DNA of 32,923 nt from contig DJBL01000162.1 in assembly GCA_002435595.1 (NCBI GenBank), positions 1 to 32,923 on the forward strand. Direction: 5' to 3'. Made by a program: the position numbers and the translations under genes. Below the pieces are notes generated by a model. That model did no database searches. It saw nothing but the letters and a program-made list of their open reading frames with translations, and was not told the origin of the DNA. This document shows positions 7,997 through 15,858 of this stretch, in pieces; positions within the stretch are counted from its first letter, which is position 1; the number at the start of each line of letters is the position of its first letter. This DNA comes from Stenotrophomonas maltophilia. Its GTDB lineage: Bacteria; Pseudomonadota; Gammaproteobacteria; Xanthomonadales; Xanthomonadaceae.

Positions 7997-8031
7997 GCCG
8001 CGACGTTGCTTGGCGTCGCGGCTTTTTTTTT
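7997..8031 (+). terminator. Intrinsic terminator of the porin-citrate operon
   Basis: A perfect 9-bp stem (GCCGCGACG / CGTCGCGGC) with an 8-nt loop is followed by nine T residues. It lies 46 nt after the dehydrogenase stop codon. Confidence 0.92.
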
Positions 8032-8185
8032 GCTTTGGCGGCATGCCCTTTTGCCTGTTGGTCTACTGAGCTGGAGCTTGCTGGGCTTTCCGGGCTTCAA
8101 CGTCTTTCAGCGCGCAGACGGCTCCAGCGCGGCGCGGCCTTGCGCGGCTCCCGCTCTGCCTCCCCATGACCACAGTCACGGCAAA

Positions 8186-8208
8186 GCCACCGACCGTTGG
8201 TCGGTGGC
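8186..8208 (-). terminator. Probable terminator hairpin of the TonB-dependent receptor gene
   Basis: A perfect 10-bp stem (GCCACCGACC / GGTCGGTGGC) with a 3-nt loop lies 25 nt downstream of the receptor stop on the minus strand. It is followed by only TTT, so the T-run is weak. The rest of 8032-8232 shows no gene. Confidence 0.5.
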
Positions 8209-8232
8209 TCCCCTGGCCCTTGCAAGCGGAGA

Positions 8233-10533
8233 TCAGAACTCCGCGGCGACCGTCATGAACACCTGACGCGGCGCACTGGCGTGGATCGCGTAGCGCGTCC
8301 CGGTCGGGTCCGTCGGCGCGAACGAACTGAGCTGGCCGGCGTAGCGCTTGTTGGTCAGGTTGGTCGCATTGAGCGACACCTTGATGTCGCGCAGGCCCAT
8401 GCCCGGCCCGAACGAGTACCCCATGCCCGCATCGAAGGTGGTCACACCCGGCACCGACTGGTCGTTGGTGTAGGTGTAATAGCGCTTGCCCGTGTACTTG
8501 GCGCGCACGCTGGCGAAGAAGCCATCATGGTTCCAGCTGAGTTCACTGGACGCCATGCGCTCGGGCGTATCGACCGTGATCTTGCCGGCCACCGGCACGA
8601 TCGCGCCGCCGGAGGTGTAGTTGTCCTCGTAGGTGGTCTTGTTCCACGAGAGCGCGTTGTACCACTGCAGGCCGTCCATCGGCTTGAGGATGAAGGTCAG
8701 CTCGGCACCGCGGCTCTTTACCGAGCCCACGTTGATGAAGCGGGTGATGCACTCCGGGCGCGTCCCCACCTCGATGCTGGTGCACGGGTTGAGCGAGAGC
8801 AGGCGGTTGTCGAACATCACGTGGTAGGCGGCGATCGAGGCCTGGTACTTCTCGCCGAAGGTACGGAAGCCGGCCTCCAGCGTCCTGGACTTTTCCGGCT
8901 CCAGCCCGGCACTGGCCGCGAACGACTCCGGCGAGACCTGCAGTGGGCCGCCGCTGCCGCCGCCGACGAAGGCGGCGATGTTTTCCGAGTACGAGGCGAA
9001 CAGCTCCTGGTTGGGGGTGAGCTTGAAGCCCACACCGGCCTGGGGCAGCACCGATTCCTTGGCCGTCAGCGTGCCCGAGGCGTAGCTGGCTTCGGTGCCC
9101 GGCCTGGCGTTGGCGGTCATGCGGGTGTTGGGGCTCTTGATGCCCACGTCCACGGTCAGGCGGTCATCCAGGAAGCGCATGCGGTCCTGCACGTAGAACT
9201 GGCGCGTGCGGATGTCGAAGTCCTGGTCGAACAGGCGACGGTTGGGCAGGTTGAGGTAGCCATCGTCCAGGAACGGGCCGGTGATGTAGTAGAAGTTGCG
9301 CTCCACGTTGTGGTCGTTGCGCTCATACCACAGGCCGGCTTCCAGGGAATGGATGCCCCACTGCCAGCTCAACGCGGCAGTGATGCCCTGGCGGTTGATG
9401 GTGTAGTTGGTGCTGCGGATGGAGATCGGCAGCGCCTGTGGGGTGCCCGGCCAGGACGGCTGGCCCGGCGCCCACCAGTGGCCCTGGCCACGGTTCTCGT
9501 GGTGGTAGCCGAGCAGCTTCAGGCGCGCGCTGTCGCCCAGCGCCAGGTCGGCATCGAGCGCGTACAGGTTGTCATCGCGCAGCGCGCGGCTCTGGTAGTA
9601 GGCGTCATCGATGCTGTTGACGCCGCCGCTGAAGGCGCACTTCTGCGCGTTGTAGGTGCCCGGTGCGCAATAGGCCGCAGCCACTGCACGGTCCCAATCC
9701 GGCGCGTAGATGTTCCAGTCATAGCCCAGTCCGCGGTCGAGCATGCTCTTGGACAGGTAGGCGTAGTTGGCCTGGCTCACCCGCGAGGTGGCCGCGAATG
9801 CGCCGAAGCGGTGGTTGCCCACGTTCCACACCGCCTTGGCGTTGAACTGGCGGGTGGTCTGGTTCTGGTTCGGCTCGGCCCACATGTCCGCGTCCTGGTG
9901 CACGCCGGAGACGTAGGCCGAGAAGCCGTTGAGGTCGCCGGTATCCACCCGCAGGTAGCCGCGGCGCTGGTTGTCATCGCCCACGGTCACGCTGGCACGG
10001 CCGCCGAACTCGGTGGACGGGTCCTGCGAGAAGTACTGGACCGTGCCGCCCAGGTTGCTGGTGGACGCCACGCCCAGCGAACCGATGCCCTGCGACAGCT
10101 CGGCACCGGCCAGGTTTTCGGCAATCAGCGCACGGGCGATGCTCAGCCCGTTGTAGTTGCCGTAGCTGTTGTCGCCCAGCGGGATGCCATCGAGCGTGTA
10201 GCCCAGGCGACTCTTGTCAAAGCCGCGCAGGGTGATGCTCTGCGACTCTTCGTTGGCGCCAAAGGCATCGTTGGATTGCACCGACACCCCCGGCAGGCGG
10301 TCGAGGATCTTCTGGCCGCTGGTGCCCGGGGGCAGCACTTCCTTGTCCACCAGGCCGATGCGCTGCACCTGGCGGGTTTCGCCCTGGCCGATCACCGACA
10401 CGGTATCCAGGGTCTGCGCGCTGAGCGCGACGCTGGTGTTGGCATCGACATCGGCGGCATGGGCATTGGCAGCGCAGAGCGCGATCGCCACGGCGATCGT
10501 CAGGGGTCGGGTAAGCATGTTGATCCGTTGCAT
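8233..10533 (-). CDS. TonB-dependent outer-membrane receptor
   Basis: This 766-aa receptor would import a large ligand across the outer membrane using TonB energy. A signal peptide ends near AHA-AD (about residue 26). A TonB box candidate is TLDTVSVIG (41-49). The plug domain follows (about 55-180: GQKILDRLPGVSVQ, SITLRGFDKSRLGYTLDGIPLGD, LAGAELSQGIGSLG). The long barrel ends with an aromatic C-terminus (VFMTVAAEF). The late block NLTNKRYAGQ is typical of the receptor family. A start at Met6 (10518) is equally possible, since neither has a strong ribosome binding site. No dedicated transport or regulatory genes are adjacent, and no convincing Fur box was found, so the ligand (siderophore, sugar or other) is unknown. 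It is divergent from the DUF4274 gene. Confidence 0.93.
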   Translation of the reverse strand: MQRINMLTRPLTIAVAIALCAANAHAADVDANTSVALSAQTLDTVSVIGQGETRQVQRIGLVDKEVLPPGTSGQKILDRLPGVSVQSNDAFGANEESQSITLRGFDKSRLGYTLDGIPLGDNSYGNYNGLSIARALIAENLAGAELSQGIGSLGVASTSNLGGTVQYFSQDPSTEFGGRASVTVGDDNQRRGYLRVDTGDLNGFSAYVSGVHQDADMWAEPNQNQTTRQFNAKAVWNVGNHRFGAFAATSRVSQANYAYLSKSMLDRGLGYDWNIYAPDWDRAVAAAYCAPGTYNAQKCAFSGGVNSIDDAYYQSRALRDDNLYALDADLALGDSARLKLLGYHHENRGQGHWWAPGQPSWPGTPQALPISIRSTNYTINRQGITAALSWQWGIHSLEAGLWYERNDHNVERNFYYITGPFLDDGYLNLPNRRLFDQDFDIRTRQFYVQDRMRFLDDRLTVDVGIKSPNTRMTANARPGTEASYASGTLTAKESVLPQAGVGFKLTPNQELFASYSENIAAFVGGGSGGPLQVSPESFAASAGLEPEKSRTLEAGFRTFGEKYQASIAAYHVMFDNRLLSLNPCTSIEVGTRPECITRFINVGSVKSRGAELTFILKPMDGLQWYNALSWNKTTYEDNYTSGGAIVPVAGKITVDTPERMASSELSWNHDGFFASVRAKYTGKRYYTYTNDQSVPGVTTFDAGMGYSFGPGMGLRDIKVSLNATNLTNKRYAGQLSSFAPTDPTGTRYAIHASAPRQVFMTVAAEF

Positions 10534-10672
10534 GGGGGACGAGGACCTGCGCGATGCAGGTGCGTGACCATCTTGCGAGCGGAAGATGAAAGGATTCTTA
10601 CGCCACCACCGCGGCGGCAGAAAATGAGACGCAGCACAGGTAAACGCGCCCGCGCCCGTCGATGCAACCCAC

Positions 10673-10678
10673 TAGAAT
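10673..10678 (+). promoter_or_regulatory. Candidate -10 for the DUF4274 gene
   Basis: TAGAAT (5/6 match to TATAAT) lies 32 nt before the ATG. The same hexamer recurs before grx and rsgA in this window. No clear -35 was found. Confidence 0.4.
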
Positions 10679-10710
10679 GAGGCCCCTTTTTCCGCCATGG
10701 ATCCCAGGCA

Positions 10711-11262
10711 ATGAACGAACAGGACTACGAAGCGGCCAAGTGGGCGCTGCTGCACGCCCACCTTGCGCAGGCCACCCCGGAACAGCGGCACCTCTACGTG
10801 GCGCGCTCCAACTACAGCGACAACCAGCGCGCGCTGGCCTGGCTGGCCGACCAGCCCGACCTGGATCGGGCCACGGCGCTGATGCTGTTCTGGAGTGCCG
10901 GTGCGGGCTGGCATGCCCAGTACGAGACGCTGGATGCAGTGCCCGACTACGCGCGCGATGCGCATGCGTTCATCGGCCTGGTGCAGCAGCGCTACCTCGA
11001 TGGCTTCTATGCCGACCACGGCATCGGTTTCGATCCGAACCAGTGGGACGGTGCCGGTCCGCGCGAGCATTCGGCGGACGAGCTGCAGCGCGTCCCGGCG
11101 CAGATGCTGCAGGCCGTGGACGGCGAGCATCACATCGATCCGTTCGATGACGCCTACGACGAGGACTACGACGACGGCCTGCCGATGGCGCTGGTGGAAC
11201 AGCTGTACGAACTGGCCGACGTGCATATCGCCTGGGAAAAAGCCCACTCCCCGGCGGAGTGA
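10711..11262 (+). CDS. DUF4274-domain protein
   Basis: This 183-aa acidic soluble protein matches the DUF4274 pattern: a helical N-terminus, then RALAWLADQPDLDRATALMLFWSAG (residues about 40-65), a region typical of that domain. No signal peptide or membrane segment is seen. The C-terminal third is very acidic (DPFDDAYDEDYDD). The function is unknown; the family turns up scattered in bacteria. It is a monocistronic gene divergent from the TonB receptor and convergent with the QEGLA gene. A hairpin between the two convergent genes could terminate both. Confidence 0.85.
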   Translation: MNEQDYEAAKWALLHAHLAQATPEQRHLYVARSNYSDNQRALAWLADQPDLDRATALMLFWSAGAGWHAQYETLDAVPDYARDAHAFIGLVQQRYLDGFYADHGIGFDPNQWDGAGPREHSADELQRVPAQMLQAVDGEHHIDPFDDAYDEDYDDGLPMALVEQLYELADVHIAWEKAHSPAE

Positions 11263-11270
11263 GCGCGCGC

Positions 11271-11291
11271 ACGCCGGCCCACGGCCGGCGT
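11271..11291. terminator. Bidirectional hairpin between convergent genes
   Basis: A perfect 9-bp stem (ACGCCGGCC / GGCCGGCGT) with a 3-nt loop lies 9 nt after the DUF4274 stop and touches the stop of the opposing gene. There is no T-run on either side. Confidence 0.5.
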
Positions 11292-12544
11292 CATTCCGGC
11301 GCCAGCTGGTCCATGCGGATGCGGTTGGCGAACAGCGAGAACGCCAGCATCCCGGCCAGCCCATTGGCGCGGCTGACCCAGTGCGGCAGCCAGCGCGGCG
11401 GGCGCAGGATGCCCTCCTCGAACAGCGGCGCGAAGGTGATCGCATCGGTCAGCGACATCTTGCCGGCAAACAGCCAGCGGCATACCTGCAGGCGGTCTTC
11501 GGCCAGCATGTGGCGGAAGAAGGTGTGCACCGACACCAGCCCGCGCAGGTACACGGTGTCCTTGGTGAACGCCGCGCCACCGGTGGGCGGCACGCCGCGG
11601 AACACCCGCTGGGCCGAGGCGAAGCTCTCTTCGTTGTTCTGCCCGGCCTCGCAGAAGTAGCGGAACACCTGGATGAAATCGGCACCTTCGCGCGCCATCG
11701 CGATCGCCTCGGTGCGCAGGCTGATGCGCTTGAGGCGTTCGATGTCGATGCTGCCGGTGATCTGTTCGGCGAAGGTGGCCAGCCCCTCCTGGGTGGCCGT
11801 TACCCGCGGGGAAGACAGCGCCAGGCTGGGCAGGTGCGGCTGCTCGCGACCATTGAGCGCGGTCAGCGAGTGCACCAGCGCCTCATGGTGGAACAGCTGC
11901 GCGCGGTCGTAGGCACTGAAGCGCGCACTGGTGCGCAGGCGGATGCGGGTGGGGCCGGCGGCGGCCTTGGAGATCAGTTCCGGATCCAGCTGGACGCTGA
12001 TGATGCGCGACTCGAAGAACGCGTCCAGGTCGCTCTGCAGCTGCAATTTCAGCGCGGTGGCCGAGACCGGCACCTGCTCTTCAGGGGCCAGCAGTTCGTG
12101 GTCCAGTTCCTGGGCGATCTGGATGAAATGACGGGCCGCGTCGCGGGTGCTGGGACCGTTGCCGGGCAAAGGCTGTTCAGGCGCACCGAACAACTCCACC
12201 GAATAGCGGTCGACCGCGGCGGTGCCCAGCGATTCGAGCAGCCCGGCGGCCAGGTCCCAGCTGTGCGCCGAGCGCTGCACGTACAGGCCGATCGGATGGG
12301 ACCGGTCGCACTGGGCGCTGATCGCGGCCAGCGCGCGGCGGGTGTCGCCGAAGTCCAGGCGCGGGTAGGCCACCTCCGGCAGCACCGGCTGGCCGCGTGC
12401 CACGCTGGCCAGGAACGGGGCCTGCAGCGCGGCCGGCCAACTGGTCAGGCCAAGCAGCTTGATCCCGCCCACCACCTCCACCAGCTGCGCATCGAGCGCG
12501 GTGTGGTGGGCCACCTCACGATCCACGGTCATTGGTGTGCTCAT
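11291..12544 (-). CDS. DUF1704/QEGLA-motif protein, putative metallopeptidase
   Basis: This 417-aa protein belongs to the family annotated as flavohemoglobin expression-modulating QEGLA motif proteins (DUF1704). The QEGLATFAEQ block is at 252-261. A zinc-peptidase signature HExxxH is visible as H220-E-A-L-V-H225, just before LTALNG. The same family fold includes the eukaryotic tyrosine carboxypeptidase MATCAP, which uses HExxxH plus a downstream Glu; E253 of QEGLA is the natural candidate here. This makes a metal-dependent peptidase likely, but the substrate in bacteria is unknown. No signal peptide is seen. The start was placed at ATG 12544 because upstream codons translate the palindromic repeat cluster. 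TATTGT lies 7 nt upstream of the ATG, suggesting a leaderless mRNA. No flavohemoglobin gene is in the window. Confidence 0.88.
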   Translation of the reverse strand: MSTPMTVDREVAHHTALDAQLVEVVGGIKLLGLTSWPAALQAPFLASVARGQPVLPEVAYPRLDFGDTRRALAAISAQCDRSHPIGLYVQRSAHSWDLAAGLLESLGTAAVDRYSVELFGAPEQPLPGNGPSTRDAARHFIQIAQELDHELLAPEEQVPVSATALKLQLQSDLDAFFESRIISVQLDPELISKAAAGPTRIRLRTSARFSAYDRAQLFHHEALVHSLTALNGREQPHLPSLALSSPRVTATQEGLATFAEQITGSIDIERLKRISLRTEAIAMAREGADFIQVFRYFCEAGQNNEESFASAQRVFRGVPPTGGAAFTKDTVYLRGLVSVHTFFRHMLAEDRLQVCRWLFAGKMSLTDAITFAPLFEEGILRPPRWLPHWVSRANGLAGMLAFSLFANRIRMDQLAPE

Positions 12545-12551
12545 GGGGCGG

Positions 12552-12557
12552 ACAATA
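12552..12557 (-). promoter_or_regulatory. Candidate -10 of the QEGLA gene
   Basis: TATTGT on the minus strand lies 7 nt before the ATG at 12544, so the transcript would begin at the start codon. It lies at the edge of the palindromic repeat cluster. Confidence 0.35.
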
Positions 12558-12711
12558 GCAGCCACCCGGGGCGCGCTGCACGCAGCGCCCGAGGCGGCGC
12601 GGGGCCGCCCCATGGGTGGCTGCATTTCGCTCCGACGCCTCGTAGAGCCACCCCATGGGTGGCGGCGTTCCGATCCGGCACCGCGCGCAGCCACCCATGG
12701 GGTGGCGCTAC
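12558..12711. repeat. GTAG-type palindromic repeat cluster
   Basis: Two GTAG-headed palindromes face each other: GTAG at 12642 with GCCACCCCATGGGTGGC (12647-12663), and the reverse-complement arrangement GCCACCCATGGGGTGGC (12690-12706) ending CTAC at 12708-12711. A longer inverted pair, GCAGCCACCC (12558-12567) and GGGTGGCTGC (12614-12623), encloses an inner hairpin. The layout is that of a REP/BIME element of the Stenotrophomonas GTAG family. It fills the gap between rsgA (stop at 12721) and the 5' end of the QEGLA gene and may act as terminator or mRNA 3'-end stabiliser for rsgA. Confidence 0.8.
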
Positions 12712-12720
12712 GGCGTCGCG

Positions 12721-13818
12721 TTATCGGCGCCCGCCCTTTCCGCCCGGGCGCCACTGCGCCCCCTTGCCCACGTGCTTGCGCTCGATGGCCTGCTGCGCCT
12801 GGCGCACCGCCAGCTTGGCCGCTGCGGCCGCCACTTCTTCCTTGAGCTTGAAGTAGTTGAGCAGGCGCTCTTCATCCAGCGTCCCGTCGTCGATGGCCGC
12901 GCGGATCGCACAGCCTGGCTCACGCTGGTGGGCGCAGTCGCGGAAGCGGCACTGCGCCGACAGGGCTTCCACGTCGGAGAAACCGCCTTCGCTCAAGGCC
13001 TCTTCCCCGGTCGGCTTGAGTTCGCGCATGCCGGGCGTGTCGATCAGGCAGGCACCGGCCGGCAGCGGGATCAGTGCGCGGTGGGTGGTGGTATGCCGGC
13101 CGCGCGAATCGTTCACGCGCACGTCGGCGGTCTTCATTCGCTCCTCGCCCAGCAGCGTGTTGGTCAGGGTCGACTTGCCCGCACCGGACGAGCCGACCAG
13201 CACCACCGTATGCCCCGCACCCAGCCACGGCAGCAGCGCTGCGGCACTGGCCGGGTCGCGGCCGTTGATGGCCAGCAGCGGGATGTCCTGCGCGGCCAGC
13301 TCCTCCAGCACGTCCAGGGCATCCTGGCTGTACTCGGTCTGGTCGGCCTTGGTCAGCACCACCACCGGCTGCGCGCCGCCGCCACCGACCAGCAGCAGGT
13401 AACGCTCGATCCGGCGGGGGTTGAAGTCCGCATCCAGGCCACAGACGATGAACACCGTATCGATGTTGGCCGCGATCACCTGCTGGTGGTAATGCTCGCC
13501 GGCCGCGCCGCGCTTGATGGCGGTCCGCCGCGGCAGCAGCGCCACGATTTTGATCCCCTCCAGCAGCACCCAGTCGCCCACCGCCGCGCGTTCGTGGCTG
13601 GGGAAGCGCGGGCGCTGCCACTCCGGCGGCGACTCGGTCTTGATCGCCGCTTCAGGTACGTCGGCCACGATGTAGCCGGTCCGGTGCTGCTCGATCACCC
13701 GGCCCGGGCGGGCCTGCGGGTACTGCTCGAACAGGGCCTGCCAGCTGGGCAGCTCGGGGGCGCCTGCCCAGGGCCAGCCCATGGTCTGCAGGGCGCGGTA
13801 ATCGATCGGTTCGCTCAT
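12721..13818 (-). CDS. Ribosome small-subunit GTPase RsgA
   Basis: This 365-aa circularly permuted GTPase assists late 30S maturation. The G motifs appear in permuted order: TKAD (G4, 156-159), GSSGAGKS (G1/P-loop, 209-216), the TTTHR region (243-247) and DTPG (G3, 260-263). An N-terminal OB-fold region comes first. The C-terminal zinc knuckle is C290, C295, H297, C303. The C-terminus is lysine/arginine rich, as is common in RsgA. The start ATG 13818 gives the normal N-terminus. TAGAAT lies only 6 nt upstream, so translation is probably leaderless. It is divergent from alaA. Confidence 0.96.
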   Translation of the reverse strand: MSEPIDYRALQTMGWPWAGAPELPSWQALFEQYPQARPGRVIEQHRTGYIVADVPEAAIKTESPPEWQRPRFPSHERAAVGDWVLLEGIKIVALLPRRTAIKRGAAGEHYHQQVIAANIDTVFIVCGLDADFNPRRIERYLLLVGGGGAQPVVVLTKADQTEYSQDALDVLEELAAQDIPLLAINGRDPASAAALLPWLGAGHTVVLVGSSGAGKSTLTNTLLGEERMKTADVRVNDSRGRHTTTHRALIPLPAGACLIDTPGMRELKPTGEEALSEGGFSDVEALSAQCRFRDCAHQREPGCAIRAAIDDGTLDEERLLNYFKLKEEVAAAAAKLAVRQAQQAIERKHVGKGAQWRPGGKGGRR

Positions 13819-13824
13819 CGCCCC

Positions 13825-13830
13825 ATTCTA
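13825..13830 (-). promoter_or_regulatory. Candidate -10 of rsgA
   Basis: TAGAAT on the minus strand ends 6 nt before the ATG at 13818. Transcription start would coincide with the start codon. Confidence 0.45.
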
Positions 13831-13923
13831 CCTCCCCCATCGTCTCAGCCGGGCCCGGCAACTGCCCGCCAACATTGGGGATTTGCCCCGGCCGCGGCTC
13901 GCCCCGCAACGCACCAATTCCGC

Positions 13924-13929
13924 TACCAT
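13924..13929 (+). promoter_or_regulatory. Candidate -10 of the alaA operon
   Basis: TACCAT (TAnnAT) lies 30 nt before the ATG at 13960 and 9 nt before the alternative ATG at 13939. With this promoter the shorter alaA start would have a leader of about 24 nt. Confidence 0.35.
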
Positions 13930-13959
13930 GCAGATTCCATGCCCTCCGACGGCCCAGTC

Positions 13960-15234
13960 ATGTCCACGCCCCCGCTGAAGCCGCTTGCCACCCGCGAGCG
14001 CCTGTCCGAAGTCCGCTACGAGATCCGGGGCGAACTGGCGCGGCGAGCGCGCGAGCTGGAGGCCCAGGGCCGCAAGCTGATCAAGCTGAACATCGGCAAC
14101 CCGGGCAACTTCGGCTTCCGCGCCCCGCAACACCTGCAGCGGGCGATCGCCGACGACATGGGCCGCACCGATCCCTACACCCACCAGCAGGGCCTGCCGG
14201 AGGCGCGCGAGGCCATCGCCGCTGCCTACGCCCGGCGTGGCGCGCCCGACGCGCATCCGGACCGGGTGTTCGTCGGCAACGGCGTCAGCGAACTGATCGA
14301 CCTGTCCCTGCGCGCCCTGCTCAACCCCGGCGACGAAGTGCTGGTGCCCTCCCCGGACTACCCGCTGTGGTCGGCGGCGACCATCCTCAACGACGGTCGC
14401 CCGGTGTATTACCGCTGCGCGCCGGAGAACGGCTTCCAGCCGGACCCGGTGGAGATCGAGTCGCTGGTGTCCTCGCGCACCCGCGCCATCGTGCTGATCA
14501 ACCCCAACAACCCCAGCGGCGCCAGCTACTCGCGCGAGCTGCTGGAGCGCATCGTGGCCATCGCCGCCCGGCACAACCTGCTGCTGATGGTCGATGAGAT
14601 CTACGACCAGATCCTCTACGACGACGCGCAGTTCCATCCGGTGGCACCGCTGGCCGGCGAGCACCCGTGCATCACCTTCAGCGGCCTGAGCAAGGTGCAC
14701 CGCGCCTGCGGCTGGCGGGTGGGCTGGGCGATGCTGTCCGGGGCGGCCGAACGGCTGGGCGAGTTCCGCGCGGCGATGGACCTGCTCAGCGCCCTGCGCC
14801 TGTGCGCCAACGTGCCCGGCCAGTACGCCATCGATGCGGCGGTGAACGGCCCGGACACCATCTCCGCGCTGTGCGCCCCGGGCGGGCGGCTGTATGAGAC
14901 CCGGCGCGCGGTGATCGAGGCCTGCGATGCCAGCGAGCACCTGTCGCTGGTGGCACCGGCCGGGGCGCTGTACGCCTTCCCGGCAGTGGTCGGCCCGGCC
15001 GCGCGCAGCTTCGATGACCACGATTTCGCGCTGGAACTGATGAACGAGGAAGGCGTACTGGTGGTGCCGGGGTCGAGCTTCAACGTGCCCTACCGCCATC
15101 ACTTCCGGGTGACCCTGCTGCCCGAGGCGGAGGTGATGCGCGACGTGTTCGCCCGCATCGACCGCGCCCTGGCGCGCCGCGCCGAAGCCAACACCAAGGT
15201 GGTGCCGCTCAAGCCGCGCAGCGCGGTGGCCTGA
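13960..15234 (+). CDS. PLP-dependent aminotransferase AlaA (glutamate-pyruvate)
   Basis: This 424-aa class I/II aminotransferase likely converts pyruvate and glutamate to alanine and 2-oxoglutarate. Motifs seen: KLNIGNPGNFGF near the N-terminus, VGNGVSELIDLSLRALL, NPNNPSG (181-187), VDEIYDQILYDD with D212, and the PLP-binding lysine K245 in SGLSKVHRACGWRVGW. The carboxylate-binding Arg lies in HHFRVTLLP. The start at ATG 13960 (MSTPPLK) was preferred over ATG 13939 because it fits the promoter position; neither has a strong ribosome binding site. Its stop codon is directly followed by the GTG of the SGNH hydrolase gene, so the two are co-translated. Confidence 0.92.
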   Translation: MSTPPLKPLATRERLSEVRYEIRGELARRARELEAQGRKLIKLNIGNPGNFGFRAPQHLQRAIADDMGRTDPYTHQQGLPEAREAIAAAYARRGAPDAHPDRVFVGNGVSELIDLSLRALLNPGDEVLVPSPDYPLWSAATILNDGRPVYYRCAPENGFQPDPVEIESLVSSRTRAIVLINPNNPSGASYSRELLERIVAIAARHNLLLMVDEIYDQILYDDAQFHPVAPLAGEHPCITFSGLSKVHRACGWRVGWAMLSGAAERLGEFRAAMDLLSALRLCANVPGQYAIDAAVNGPDTISALCAPGGRLYETRRAVIEACDASEHLSLVAPAGALYAFPAVVGPAARSFDDHDFALELMNEEGVLVVPGSSFNVPYRHHFRVTLLPEAEVMRDVFARIDRALARRAEANTKVVPLKPRSAVA

Positions 15235-15858
15235 GTGGGCCGCCCCTACCTGGCTCTGGGCGATTCCTACACCATCGGCGAAGGCGTCGATGCGCCCGCA
15301 CGCTGGCCGCGGCAGCTGGCCGCCAGCCTGCGCGACATCGGCATCGCGCTGGACGACCCGCAGATCATCGCCACCACCGGCTGGACCACCGACGAGCTGG
15401 AGGCCGGGATCGACGCGGCCGCGCCGCAGGGGCCGTTCGCCCTGGTCAGCCTGCTGATCGGGGTCAACGACCAGTACCGCGGGCGCGGCGTGGACGACTA
15501 CCGCCCGCGCTTCAGTGCCCTGTTGCAGCGTGCGCTGGCCCTGGCCGGCGGGCGGCCGCGGCGGGTGCTGGTGCTGTCCATCCCCGACTGGGGCGTGACC
15601 CCCTATGCACAGGCCTCCGGGCGCGACCGCGAGCAGATCGGCCACCAGCTCGATGCCTACAACGCGGCCGCCGCGGCGATCTGCGCCGCGCACGAGGTCG
15701 CCTTCGTGGACATCACCGACCTCAGCCGTGAGTACGGTGGCGAGGCGGTGATGCTGGTCGAGGACGGCCTGCACCCGTCGGCCAGCATGTACACGCGCTG
15801 GACCGAGCGCGCGTTCCCGGTGGCACGCGTGCAGCTCGATGACGAGGTGGCACGCTGA
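15235..15858 (+). CDS. SGNH/GDSL-family hydrolase
   Basis: This 207-aa protein is likely an esterase or lipase-type hydrolase. It carries the four SGNH blocks: GDSYTIGEG (nucleophile S11), the Gly of block II near TGWTTDELEAG, GVNDQYRG (block III Asn), and DGLHPS with the catalytic Asp/His. No signal peptide is seen, so it would act in the cytoplasm. The GTG start abuts the alaA stop (TGAGTG). The end overlaps the predicted CTG start of the methyltransferase. The substrate is unknown. Confidence 0.88.
   Translation: MGRPYLALGDSYTIGEGVDAPARWPRQLAASLRDIGIALDDPQIIATTGWTTDELEAGIDAAAPQGPFALVSLLIGVNDQYRGRGVDDYRPRFSALLQRALALAGGRPRRVLVLSIPDWGVTPYAQASGRDREQIGHQLDAYNAAAAAICAAHEVAFVDITDLSREYGGEAVMLVEDGLHPSASMYTRWTERAFPVARVQLDDEVAR

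Noticed and set aside
7951..8232. Additional small gene between the dehydrogenase and the TonB-dependent receptor
   Set aside because: The space contains two terminator hairpins and the short frames there lack ribosome binding sites and cross the hairpins.
8197..10680. An 827-codon plus-strand open frame opposite the TonB-dependent receptor
   Set aside because: The minus-strand frame has a signal peptide, TonB box, plug and barrel motifs; the plus frame has none.
10534..10710. Fur box or other iron operator upstream of the TonB-dependent receptor
   Set aside because: Only a loose AAATGAGA-type resemblance and a CATCTT/AAGATG inverted repeat (10569-10588) were found; neither fits the 19-bp Fur consensus well.
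13939..13959. Upstream ATG at 13939 as the alaA start
   Set aside because: It remains possible, but the 13960 start fits the -10 element better and matches the expected N-terminus of the family.
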